Assembly: GCA_963784995.1 (NCBI GenBank)
Contig: CAWATZ010000012.1
Span: forward strand, 532,162-596,161
DNA: 64,000 bases
Source: CAWATZ01 sp963784995
Lineage (GTDB): Bacteria > Planctomycetota > Planctomycetia > Gemmatales > Gemmataceae
Reading direction: 5' to 3'
Of this stretch, positions 50,949 through 60,344 are shown piece by piece. The notes under the pieces were generated by a model that was given only the letters and a program-made list of their open reading frames with translations, was not told where the DNA came from and did not search any database. The position numbers and the translations under genes are program-made. The first letter of the stretch is position 1. Each line of letters opens with the position of its first letter.

Positions 50949-51713
50949 ATGAGCGAAGTTTCGCTCCTGCGCTGCCGGCACCTGCGAGTGCCGCGGCAGG
51001 GGCACAACCTGGACGAATGTCAGGACGCCGCCGCCGCCGAGCCGGAGCTGGGCCGCTTTGCCGTGGCCGACGGCGCCAGCGAAAGCGCCCACGCCGCTCT
51101 GTGGGCCCGGCTGCTGGTCGATGCCTTCGTGCATCATGGCGAGGTGCGCATTCCCTGGGCCGACTGGCTGCCCCCGATCCAGCGGCGCTGGGCCTCGGTC
51201 GTGGCTCCCCCGGCCAACGCCGCTCCGCTGCCATGGTTCCTGGAGCCGGGGGTGCAGCAGGGGGCCTTCGCCACCTTCCTGGGTTTGACCCTCCGTCCTT
51301 CGCTCGAACCCTCGATCTCATCCCCGACTTCCTGGACCTGGGAGGCACTCGCTCTGGGCGACAGCTGCCTGTTCCAGGTGCGTGACGATCAGCTGGTGCG
51401 GGCGTTTCCGGTCAGCCGTTCCAGCGATTTCACCAGCACCCCCTGGCTGGTCGGCTCCCGCGGCGAGCCCCGGCAGCGCGGCGAGGTGTGCTCGGGAGCG
51501 GCTTTGCCAGGCGATCAGTTCTGGCTGATGACCGACGCCCTGGCCCAGTGGTTCCTGATTCAGGTGGAGCGCGGCGGCAAACCCTGGCAGATCGCCGGCT
51601 GTTTGCTGCAGCGGCCCGACCCGAACGTCTTCGCGGACTGGGTCGAGCAACTGCGCCGCTCTCGCCAGCTGCGCAACGACGACGTAACTTTACTGGGAGT
51701 GAGTGTGGAGTAG
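50949..51713 (+). CDS. PP2C-type serine/threonine phosphatase of the triad
   Basis: 254 aa from the ATG at 50949. Metal-site residues of PP2C are recognisable: Asp of CQDAAAA, VADGASESAHAA, LALGDSCLF, WLMTDALA and the terminal NDDVTLLGV. It is cytosolic and would reverse phosphorylation by the kinase encoded next. Spacing to the kinase is 127 bp, occupied by a near-perfect palindrome. Confidence 0.8.
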   Translation: MSEVSLLRCRHLRVPRQGHNLDECQDAAAAEPELGRFAVADGASESAHAALWARLLVDAFVHHGEVRIPWADWLPPIQRRWASVVAPPANAAPLPWFLEPGVQQGAFATFLGLTLRPSLEPSISSPTSWTWEALALGDSCLFQVRDDQLVRAFPVSRSSDFTSTPWLVGSRGEPRQRGEVCSGAALPGDQFWLMTDALAQWFLIQVERGGKPWQIAGCLLQRPDPNVFADWVEQLRRSRQLRNDDVTLLGVSVE

Positions 51714-51735
51714 GCGACTGTTCCCCTCGCGGCCA

Positions 51736-51810
51736 GGCGAGCGGCGCGGCGTGAGCCCGCCGGTGTTCGGCCGCAAGCAGCACTGGCGGGCTCACGCCGC
51801 GCCGCTCGCC
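51736..51810. repeat. palindrome, 30-bp arms, one mismatch
   Basis: Arms 51736-51765 and 51781-51810 pair with a single mismatch around 15 bases. It separates the phosphatase and kinase genes and ends 30 bp before the kinase start. Confidence 0.9.
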
Positions 51811-51840
51811 AGACCGCGGAGGAACAACACGGAGGTCGCA

Positions 51841-54800
51841 ATGCCCTGGCCGCAGCCGACCGATTACAACGCCGCCATTCAGAACCCGGCGGTCTGTTTC
51901 GCGGACGCCGACCTGCGTCAGGGGCAGGTCGCGGGGGATCTGTTCGGTCTGCCGCGTCCACACTCGGGCAACTTCGCGGACGTTTACCAGGTCCAGGGCC
52001 CCAGCAGCGCGGAGAGCGGCGGCAGGCCGGCGTGGGCGGTCAAGTGCTTTACTCGCGAGGTCCACGGTTTGCAGGCCCGCTACCAGGCCATCAGCGAGCA
52101 CCTGGAACGCTACCATCGGCCGTTCATGGTCGATTTCCGCTACCTGGAGCAGGGCATCCTCATCGGCGGCCAGTGGTATCCCATCCTCAAGATGCGCTGG
52201 GTGGAAGGTTTTCGCCTCAACGAGTTCGTGGCCGAGCACCTGGGTGGCACGGTCGGGAGACCGTGCCACAACGGCAGCGTGCTGGACCGGCTGGCGCAGA
52301 TGTGGGTCAAGCTGGCCCAGGAACTGCGCGAGGCCGGCATGGCTCACGGCGACCTGCAGCACGGCAACGTCCTGCTGGTGCCCGGCAGCAAGACCGGCTC
52401 GCTCTTGCTGCGGCTGATCGACTACGACGGCATGGTCGTGCCGGCACTGGCCGAGCAGCCCTCCGGTGAGATTGGCCATCCCCATTATCAGCATCCCCAG
52501 CGCCTGCGTGAGGGGACCTACAACGCCGAGGTCGATCGCTTCGCCCACCTGGTCATTTACTCGGCCCTGCGCGTCCTGAGCCTGGACGGCAAGGCCCTCT
52601 GGGACCGGTACGACAACGGCGAGAACCTCCTCTTCCGCGAGGAGGATTTTCGCAACCCCGCCGACTCCCGACTGCTCCACGAACTGTGGGCCCATTCCGA
52701 CGAGGACGTTCGCAACCTGGTCGGCTGGCTGCTGCTGGCCAGCCAGGCGCCGATCGAATCGACGCCGCTGCTGGACGAGCTGCTTATCGGCAGCAGCGTC
52801 AAACCCCTGCTCCCCGCCGAGCAGGATCTGGTCCGGGCGGTGATGGGGGACGGTCAGGAGACCGTGCCACAACGGGGAGGTCAGGAGACCGTGCCACAAC
52901 TGGGGACCAATGGCCCCCCGTTGTGGCACGGTCTCCTGACCGTGCCACATCACCAACCACCAATCTCGACTCCGGACTGGCTCGTCTCGCACCTTGCTCC
53001 CGCGGTGTCGCTGGAGCTGCCGGTTCCCCTGACGGAATCCGAGCCTCTGCCGGTGCCGTCGATCCTGGCACTGGCGACCGTGCCGGATAGGGCCTCGTCG
53101 GAAGGACTCACCACAGAGAGCACAGAGGTCACAGAGAAGAGACAAATCAAAATCGATTTCTCTGTGGCCTCTGTGTCCTCCGTGGTGGGTTCTTCGGAAT
53201 TGCCGATCCTGGAGGCCCTGCCCGTGGACGAGGAGGTGCAACCTCCCCCAGCGCAGCCGCCGCCGTTGCCGTACTCCGGTCCGGTCCCGCCGCGGCGCCG
53301 GCTGACGCTGGGCCAGCTGATCCTGCGGACCAGCGACTGGGTGCTGGAACGTCCCTGGGTGCTTCCCTGGGTGTTTGGCCCGGTGGTGCTGCTGATCCTG
53401 GTCGTGGTCGGGTTCAGTTTTCCCCGCGCCCCCAAACCCCCGCCGCTGCCGCCGGAGCCGCCGCCCCCGCAGCCGGCTCCGGTCCTGTTCCTGCCCAGCG
53501 AGCTGGCCCTGGATGCCGGCGAGACGGCGCCTTTGCATTTGCAGGTGCGGCGCAATGGCAATGCCCAGCCGCTCGAGGTCAGGCTGAACGGTCTGCCAGA
53601 GAACGTGACGGCGGAGCCGATCACCCTGGCCCCGGAGCACGAATCGGCCGTGGCCCGGATCTCGGCCGGGATCCGGGCCGACAATCCGGGCGAGCACGTG
53701 CGGGTTTCCTTGTGGGAGGAGGACCACAAGCTCGACGAGAAGCGCTTTGTCCTCACCATCCACAAGAAGTTCCTGCCCGACCTGGCCCCGGTCGATCCGC
53801 TGATCCTGCAGCCTGGCGAGGAAACCCAGCTGCTGTTCCAGATGGATCGGCAGGGCAATCGCGACGTGATCACCGTGCAGCTGGAGGATTTGCCCCCGGC
53901 TGTTTCCTGCCAGCCCCGGCGCCTGTCCCCCATCGGCTTGCCGATCCGCCTGCCGGGCCTCCCGGTCGATCGGCGGACCCGAGAGGCCGAGATCGAAACC
54001 GTCAGCCTGGTCGTCCGGGCCGAGAAGGACGCCGGGCCAATCACGGCCCGGCCGGTGCAGTTGACCTTGTGGATCGGCAGTGTCAAGGTGGCCAACCAGC
54101 CGCTGACGATCAGCGTCGAGAAGCCGCTGCCCCGGCTGTTCGTGCTGGGTCAGCCCACGCTGCTGATCGGCAACAAGGAGCAGCTGAAGGTCCACGCGGA
54201 ACGGCGGAACTTTGTCGGCCCCATCGAGGTCCGGCTGGAGGACCTGCCCGAGGGGGTCAAGTGCGAGCGTGGGGTGATCCCGGCCGACGACGATTCGGTG
54301 CTTCTGGACCTGACCGTGAGCGAGGAGACGGCGTCGGGGCAGCCCGTGGTGCGTCTGACCGGCAAGGTCGGCAAGGAGGACCTGCCGGCCGAGGAGATCA
54401 CCTTGCACTTCGCCAGGCGCGACGAGGTCGTCCGTGTCCCCCGGAAATTCCCCGGACCCCGGCAGGTGGAGTTCCCCACGGTCGATGGCGTGAGCTTGCG
54501 CGGCCAGTTCTATCCCGGAGTGGCTGGCAAGGGCAGCATCGGCGTCTTGCTCTTGCACGACCTGGGCCAGAACAACGGCGAGGACGTTTGCTCGGAGCTG
54601 GCCCGGGTGCTGCAGAGCAAGGGCTTCGCGGTGCTGTCGTTTGATTTTCGGGGGCATGGCGGCAGCAAGAAGGTGAGCCCGGAGTTCTGGACGTACGACC
54701 ACAACGCGCTGCTGGGCGCCAGCGACAAGAAGCCGGATCAGATCCACGCACGCGATTTCCCGCCAGCCTACTGGAAAACGCTGGTTTACGACATTGCCGC

Positions 54801-55425
54801 GGCCCGGCGTTTCCTCGACCAGAGCAACGACGCCGGCGAGCTGAACTCCTCCAACCTGATCGTGATCGGCGCCGGCAAGGGCGGCACGCTCGGAGCGCTG
54901 TGGTTGGCCTCGGAGTGCTATCGCTTTGAAACAGGGCCAGCGCCTCAGCCGGAGGGTGCGGAGCCGGAGAGCGCCGGCATCATGGCCGCCATCTGGCTCG
55001 GCATGGATCCGAAGATCGGCGCCTCTCAGCAACCCGTGGACGCCTGGCTGCACGAGGCCGGCCAGGTCGGCAAGGTGCCCATGCTCTTCGTCCACGGCGA
55101 GGGCGATCCGGTTGCCGCCGCCCGCTGCCGGACGTTCCTGAGCAAGGCCGGCGCGCCCCGCACCACTCTCACCTCCCGGCTCGCGATCCCGAGAACCACG
55201 TCAACGGGCACGTACCTGCTCCGCGACAACCTCCCCACGATCAGCGCGATCGTGCGTTACCTCGGCCAGGTGGTCGAACAGCGCAAGGAACGCCCCTGGC
55301 AGGCACGGCACTTCGAGCAGAAGGGCTACCGGTGGGAGTTCCCGCAGGGGCCAGGCTGTCCGGCCAAGCAGGGGGGAGCAAAGCACCTGACGCCGCTGCC
55401 GCTGGGGCGGATGGGGGTGAGGTGA
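51841..55425 (+). CDS. triad protein kinase fused to membrane segment, Ig-like repeats and alpha/beta-hydrolase fold
   Basis: 1194 aa from the ATG at 51841 (MPWPQPTDYNAAIQNP, the opening seen in TerY-P-associated kinases). The kinase core has AVKCFTR, MRWVEGFRLNEFV, the catalytic loop HGDLQHGNVLL and LIDYDGM in place of DFG. A Pro-rich, repeat-encoded linker (about 335-490) precedes a membrane helix (VFGPVVLLILVVVGFSF). Three or four beta-rich Ig-like units follow (residues 540-860), then a hydrolase fold (GVLLLHDLGQNNGED, LSFDFRGHGG) whose nucleophile elbow reads VIGAGKGG, with no Ser. Near 55180-55208 two compensating indels may hide DPENHVNGT. The kinase would be cytosolic and the rest periplasmic. 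Confidence 0.8.
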   Translation: MPWPQPTDYNAAIQNPAVCFADADLRQGQVAGDLFGLPRPHSGNFADVYQVQGPSSAESGGRPAWAVKCFTREVHGLQARYQAISEHLERYHRPFMVDFRYLEQGILIGGQWYPILKMRWVEGFRLNEFVAEHLGGTVGRPCHNGSVLDRLAQMWVKLAQELREAGMAHGDLQHGNVLLVPGSKTGSLLLRLIDYDGMVVPALAEQPSGEIGHPHYQHPQRLREGTYNAEVDRFAHLVIYSALRVLSLDGKALWDRYDNGENLLFREEDFRNPADSRLLHELWAHSDEDVRNLVGWLLLASQAPIESTPLLDELLIGSSVKPLLPAEQDLVRAVMGDGQETVPQRGGQETVPQLGTNGPPLWHGLLTVPHHQPPISTPDWLVSHLAPAVSLELPVPLTESEPLPVPSILALATVPDRASSEGLTTESTEVTEKRQIKIDFSVASVSSVVGSSELPILEALPVDEEVQPPPAQPPPLPYSGPVPPRRRLTLGQLILRTSDWVLERPWVLPWVFGPVVLLILVVVGFSFPRAPKPPPLPPEPPPPQPAPVLFLPSELALDAGETAPLHLQVRRNGNAQPLEVRLNGLPENVTAEPITLAPEHESAVARISAGIRADNPGEHVRVSLWEEDHKLDEKRFVLTIHKKFLPDLAPVDPLILQPGEETQLLFQMDRQGNRDVITVQLEDLPPAVSCQPRRLSPIGLPIRLPGLPVDRRTREAEIETVSLVVRAEKDAGPITARPVQLTLWIGSVKVANQPLTISVEKPLPRLFVLGQPTLLIGNKEQLKVHAERRNFVGPIEVRLEDLPEGVKCERGVIPADDDSVLLDLTVSEETASGQPVVRLTGKVGKEDLPAEEITLHFARRDEVVRVPRKFPGPRQVEFPTVDGVSLRGQFYPGVAGKGSIGVLLLHDLGQNNGEDVCSELARVLQSKGFAVLSFDFRGHGGSKKVSPEFWTYDHNALLGASDKKPDQIHARDFPPAYWKTLVYDIAAARRFLDQSNDAGELNSSNLIVIGAGKGGTLGALWLASECYRFETGPAPQPEGAEPESAGIMAAIWLGMDPKIGASQQPVDAWLHEAGQVGKVPMLFVHGEGDPVAAARCRTFLSKAGAPRTTLTSRLAIPRTTSTGTYLLRDNLPTISAIVRYLGQVVEQRKERPWQARHFEQKGYRWEFPQGPGCPAKQGGAKHLTPLPLGRMGVR
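52244..52269. repeat. in-frame hairpin in the kinase domain
   Basis: Arms 52244-52254 and 52259-52269 (GTGGCACGGTC / GACCGTGCCAC) are exact complements around GGGA. They encode GGTVGRPCHN, an insertion-like loop in the kinase domain. The same arm core recurs at 52852-52941. Confidence 0.8.
52852..52941. repeat. in-frame element: two direct and one inverted 22-bp copy
   Basis: A 22-base unit occurs at 52852-52873 and 52879-52900, and inverted at 52920-52941, all exact. It encodes GQETVPQRGGQETVPQ in the linker between kinase domain and membrane helix. It shares the GACCGTGCCAC core with 52244-52269. Confidence 0.88.
53111..53186. repeat. in-frame imperfect palindrome
   Basis: Arms 53111-53138 and 53159-53186 (CCACAGAGAG... 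against ...CCTCCGTGG) pair with a few mismatches. Translated as TTESTEVTEKRQIKIDFSVA, again in the linker before the membrane helix. Confidence 0.82.
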
Positions 55426-55484
55426 ATCCCTGCTGGCGTGAATTGGTGCGCCGCGACGTGCAGCGGAGAGCGGGGAGACGGGCT

Positions 55485-55590
55485 CCCCCCAGGGCGTTGC
55501 CCTGGGCTATCCTGTTGCGCCCCTTCGGGGCTGATAGGCTATCGCCCCGAAGGGGCGCAACAGGATAGCCCAGGGCAACGCCCTGGGGGG
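55485..55590. repeat. perfect palindrome, 46-bp stem (family with 34823)
   Basis: Arms 55485-55530 and 55545-55590 are exact reverse complements; an extra partial arm AGGGCATCGCCCTGGG follows at 55591-55606. The arm sequence is closely similar to that of 34823-34929, including the GCGCCCCTTCGGGG core. It lies between the kinase gene and a minus-strand gene; the rest of 55426-55660 shows nothing else. Confidence 0.93.
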
Positions 55591-55660
55591 AGGGCATCGC
55601 CCTGGGTCCAGGTCGAGCCGGTCGTTCTCTTTCTGAGCCACAATAACCAATTCACGTCTC

Positions 55661-56163
55661 TCATTTCGGCGTTGTTCCCATTTCCTGCTTGAGCCGCAGC
55701 ACCTGGATCTCGAAGGAGAGCCGGGACTGGCGGGCGTGCAGCATGTCCGCGCGCAGGCCGACGCCGGCTTTCAAGCCTCTTTCCAGCTCGCCTTCGTACC
55801 AGCGGACGATGTCGATGACGCGCTCCAGGGCCAGGATCTTCTCGCGGGGGTCGGTGCGCATCTCCAGTTCCGCCGTGAGCAGATTGCGGCAGGACTGAAC
55901 GACCGTGTCCAGCGTGTTCAGACCCTTCTTGAAGTCGTCACAGCGGTCCTGCACTTCCTCCAGGGCGACGTGGTAGCGCTCGATGAGCAGCTTCCGCAGC
56001 TCACTGTCGCCGGCCTTGGCCTCGACCTTGGACCGGCCCTGGAGGTCCTTGAGGATGCGATTGATCAGCTCTTCCCGCGGCTGGGCCCGCGCGGAGCGGC
56101 ACACAGGACCAGGCCGATCAGGACCAGACCCGGCAGACAGGGCAGCCGATGCAAACGAGACAT
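55661..56163 (-). CDS. secreted helical protein of unknown function, one frameshift
   Basis: The helical body (EELINRILKDLQGRSKVEAKA onward, about 140 aa) is read in one frame. A convincing start lies in another: ATG at 56163 behind GGAGAA gives SRLHRLPCLPGLVLIGLVLC, a signal peptide ending near CAAPRG. One base change near 56090 joins them. The body is mostly long helices with regularly placed Arg/Glu/Leu, somewhat like a TolC-type coiled coil but too short. I do not recognise the family. Confidence 0.6.
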
Positions 56164-56435
56164 GAGTGTTCTCCGTGAGCCACACCTTGCCAGAGCGTAC
56201 CTTCATGATTGGGCTTCAGGAGCGTGCCCGTCAAGGGAAAAGCGCGCTGGACCGGCGTATCCAGGCAGCGGACAGGGGCGCACAACCGACCGAGCCGCTT
56301 CCGTCGGCCCGTCCTGGCCTGGCCGCGTCAGCCTCACGTCTGCGTGGGGCGGCCGCCCGGGAAAAACCCGATTGCTGTCGGAGGGGTGTCCTCGTCCGGC
56401 CTCACGTGACCCTGAGCCTCGCGATTCTGGCGGAA

Positions 56436-58497
56436 GCTTCAATGGGTCCACGGTCTGGTAACCGTGGTTATGTAGGTCCAAGGTATGATGGTTGTTCAAG
56501 AATCCTGAGCTTCAATGGGTCCACGGTCCGAGAACCGTGGTTATGGCAAGCAAAAGTGAGGTCAGCACGGGACTCCCTCCCGGCTTCAATGGGTCCACGG
56601 TCCGAGAACCGTGGTTATGTTCTTTCACGTCAGCGAGTCTTCTCCGCCTGCGACCGAGCTTCAATGGGTCCACGGTCCGAGAACCGTGGTTATGCCACCG
56701 GGCCCGGTGCTGCTCGGCTTCAGCTTTCGGTGCTTCAATGGGTCCACGGTCCGAGAACCGTGGTTATGCACTCGATCGGCGAACGCCCATGACGCTGGCC
56801 ACGGCAGGCTTCAATGGGTCCACGGTCCGAGAACCGTGGTTATGCGGCCTGAGCCGCTCGCCGGAGCTTGTCCGGCCGGTGCTTCAATGGGTCCACGGTC
56901 CGAGAACCGTGGTTATGGGGAGCCGTTCTGCGGCAGTTGCTCCGTGCTGTCTGACGCTTCAATGGGTCCACGGTCCGAGAACCGTGGTTATGTTGAAGCA
57001 GGCGCAGGAACTCGCGCAGTGGCCTGAGATGCTTCAATGGGTCCACGGTCCGAGAACCGTGGTTATGATTCGTACGCAAACTACATAGTTGATCCGAACA
57101 ATGGCTTCAATGGGTCCACGGTCCGAGAACCGTGGTTATGGCCCGATGCCATCCTGCATACCCTGATCGGTGCACAAGCTTCAATGGGTCCACGGTCCGA
57201 GAACCGTGGTTATGTTGGAAGCGACACGTGACGCCAGTTGCAGTCCCTCACCAGCGAGGCTTCAATGGGTCCACGGTCCGAGAACCGTGGTTATGGCCTG
57301 TCACTGCTCGACAGAGACGCCGACCGAGCCGGCGCTTCAATGGGTCCACGGTCCGAGAACCGTGGTTATGGCTGCAACGATGTTGGCTTCGTCACGTCTG
57401 CGTCCCTCGCTTCAATGGGTCCACGGTCCGAGAACCGTGGTTATGCGATACAGTTTCTAGACGCCGATTAACCAGATTCAATCGCCGCTTCAATGGGTCC
57501 ACGGTCCGAGAACCGTGGTTATGATGTAACCCATAGAAACTGCTAACGTCCCGACTACGGCAGCTTCAATGGGTCCACGGTCCGAGAACCGTGGTTATGT
57601 CGGTTGCCCATGCCTTGACTGACGCGTCCGTGATGCTTCAATGGGTCCACGGTCCGAGAACCGTGGTTATGCTCGGGCTTCAGAGTCGCTTGTATGCGGC
57701 GCAGGAAGTGCTTCAATGGGTCCACGGTCCGAGAACCGTGGTTATGTCCTGGACCGTGATGGTATACACGCCGGACGATCCGCTGGGCTTCAATGGGTCC
57801 ACGGTCCGAGAACCGTGGTTATGCGACGGTCAGGCGTCATACCCAGGCATCTGCACGGTGAGCTTCAATGGGTCCACGGTCCGAGAACCGTGGTTATGCA
57901 CGCGGCCGTCGAGCAGGCTTGCCGGACTGGTGCATTGCTTCAATGGGTCCACGGTCCGAGAACCGTGGTTATGGTCCTTCCACTGGTCGCAGGGCTCGGT
58001 CCAGCTCCAACGCTTCAATGGGTCCACGGTCCGAGAACCGTGGTTATGCAGCGGTGCAGGGTCTGCTCATTGCGCACCTCGCCGTGCTTCAATGGGTCCA
58101 CGGTCCGAGAACCGTGGTTATGGCGTCTCGGGGTCATAGCCCGCTCGTTCACGATGGAAGGCTTCAATGGGTCCACGGTCCGAGAACCGTGGTTATGAAG
58201 GCTGGAGGAGTTCAACTTCTCCATCGGCATGCGCGTAGCTTCAATGGGTCCACGGTCCGAGAACCGTGGTTATGCGTCACCGTGATGTCCAGACCCGCGA
58301 TCCCGACAGGCTTCAATGGGTCCACGGTCCGAGAACCGTGGTTATGCAGCCGACTATGCCAGCGATTCAGGGCAGGAGTGGCCGGCTTCAATGGGTCCAC
58401 GGTCCGAGAACCGTGGTTATGCAGCCTGGTCGAGCCCCGACTGCGATTGCACGTCGCGACGCTTCAATGGGTCCACGGTCCGAGAACCGTGGTTATG
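56436..58497 (-). CRISPR. CRISPR array, 28 repeats of 37 bp, 27 spacers
   Basis: Repeats begin at 56436, 56509, 56583, 56658 and so on to 58461; spacers are 35-44 bp, mostly 36-39. The plus strand repeat starts GCTTCAATGGG and ends CGTGGTTATG; on the minus strand it ends ATTGAAGC, the usual 3' end, so transcription is probably minus. A 7-bp stem (CCACGGT/ACCGTGG) with a 6-base loop is suited to Cas6-type cleavage. All copies look identical except the one at 56436, which differs only in the loop (three changes) and marks the distal, oldest end. The leader should lie at 58498-58718, next to csb2. Confidence 0.97.
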
Positions 58498-58718
58498 CCT
58501 CGCGTTTGGAAGTTCTGGTGCCGCCGAGAGTTAAATCCGGTCTTGCGAGAGGTTCGAGGAATTGCACTCGCTGGACCGGCACAGCGGAACCTAGCACGAG
58601 CGTTACTCCTTGACACTCTTGAGCTTCCGGCACGCGAGAGGCGCCTGACGGCTTGGCGCACGTTAAGTCCAGATTGTCAAAGAACATCGGGGCGGATTGC
58701 CCTGGGCGGTCGTTTTCA
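58498..58718 (-). promoter_or_regulatory. probable CRISPR leader
   Basis: These 221 bases lie between the leader-proximal repeat and the stop codon of the nearer csb2 gene and contain no gene that I can support. By array polarity it should hold the leader and promoter. A TTGACA is present on the minus strand (58675-58680) but no matching -10 is clear. Confidence 0.5.
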
Positions 58719-60329
58719 TCACCGCGCCGCTCGCGGGGCCTCGGGCGACGGCGAGGGCAGGAACAAACCCAGGCCGAAGTGGCACGCATGGCCCAGACTC
58801 AGCGGGCCGTGGACCGGTGCGGTGAACGTGATGCGGAAGCCGGCCGAGGGCCGACGAACGCCATCGTCGCCGCGTTTGTCGCGCGAGCGCCGGAACTGGA
58901 TCGGACGCAGGTGGTGCGGTCCGATGCCAGCTACAGTCTCGATCGACTCCACCCCTGGCAACTGCGGGCGACGCCGCAGCTCCTCCGACAGTATACAGCG
59001 AGTGAAGTCCTGGGGCGAGGCAAAATCCTCCGGACGGTCGCGTTTTCGTCCGCGTAGCTTGGGATAGCGGGTCACGACGAACGGCGTGGCGGAAAGCCAG
59101 ACGGTCGATTCTGCCACGAGCGGGCTGCGAAAGTCCGGTCGGTTGCCGAGGCCGACCAGAACCAGGGACAGGGGCTCGCCGTCGCCGAACCGCAAAGACC
59201 GGAATCGGTCGATGGCCTGGCGTTCGAGGGGAGAGAACCCCATGGAGGCACAGACGGTGACGTGATCGAGCCGGCCGTCGCCGTCCTCATCGGCCGGCAG
59301 GAAGAAGGCGTGTTCGTGGCCGGTTCGCGGCTGGCCTTGCTCTTCCTTGCCCCAGAACGCGGGCGAGAGCCGCCAGACGTCGGCGTCGGCCAGGCCGGGC
59401 TCGCCGCGGGGTGCGTGACGTCGGCACAGCCCCAGCAGGCAGCGCCGCGTCTGCTCGGCCAGGGGCAGGGTTTCGGTGACCAGCGGCAGCACCGGGGCGT
59501 CGATGGCGAAGCGTGCGATGGAGAACGCAGGTCGCGGCGACGCTTGGGGTTTCCCGGCCACCGGGCTGGCCTCGCTCGGCCGGGTGTAGTTCACCCACTT
59601 CGCCCGGGACGGTGGGCCAGCGCTTCTCGTGGAGCGTTTCCGTGTCCAGGCACAGGTGCCAGCGGGGGCAGTCCCACAGAAAGTCGGCGGGGTTCAGCTT
59701 CCCCTTCGACAGTTTCTTCGCGTCGAGCGTTGGGTAGTGTTCCGCTCCGAACGCCGTCGCCGGGTCCGGGCAAAACACGGGGACCGGGTTGGAGTCGGTC
59801 TCGGGGGCGGGGACGCAGTTCCAGGCTGGCTGTTCGTCGGTCAACTCGGCGTGGACCCAGCTTTCGGCTCGCCCGAGCGACGACAAGTTGGCGAGCAACC
59901 GGCCCAGCACGGAACGATCCGGTGCGGGCAGGTCCGTTTCCGGCCAGCCGATGAACGTCGTGGCCCGCCGGCCCACGCTGACAAACGTGTCGAACACAAT
60001 CGACGGATCACCCTGCCACTTGCCGGCTTTTCTCTCGGCCTGGGAGGGTTTGTAGTTGCGTGCGATGACGTTCATGGGCATCGCATGCCGGGTGTGTGCA
60101 ACGCGGTGCGGCGGCAGGTGGAAGGCGGGCGGGCCAAGCAGTGCCGTCAGGATGCGCTTGACCTGATCCTCGGGAACGGTTGGGCAAGTCCGTTTCCAGA
60201 CGGCGACGAGCCGCGCAGCAACCGCCACGGGGACGGCGGCCACTCGGCCACGCCCTCGTTGACGTGCCGACCCCACGGCGTGGCGTGGTAGCGGCCGGCG
60301 GGGAAGGTGAGCTTGATGATTACGGGCAT
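58719..60329 (-). CDS. csb2: CRISPR-associated Csb2 (Cas5-Cas6 type, GSU0054 family), copy A, two frameshifts
   Basis: In type I-G systems Csb2 combines Cas5 and Cas6 roles: crRNA processing and holding of the 5' handle. ATG at 60329 gives KLTFPAGRYHATPWGRHVNE and WPPSPWRLLR, the family N-terminus. After a one-base loss near 60210 the frame continues VAVWKRTCPTVPEDQVKRIL, and after a change near 59600 NYTRPSEASP through to the Gly-rich end LSLGHACHFGLGLF with the family His residues. Total about 535 aa, typical length. It is the last cas gene before the array, 15 bp after copy B. Confidence 0.85.
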
Positions 60330-60344
60330 GGGTTTCTCCGGGCT

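Noticed and set aside
51430..55095. 1221-codon minus-strand frame opposite the triad kinase
   Set aside because: Antisense shadow; composition rich in Gln/His/Arg typical of reverse-strand frames in GC-rich genes.
56492..59067. Long open frames across the CRISPR region (up to 399 codons) on the plus strand
   Set aside because: They are repeats read in three frames; the 37-bp repeat has no stop in several frames, so the periodic peptide is a by-product.
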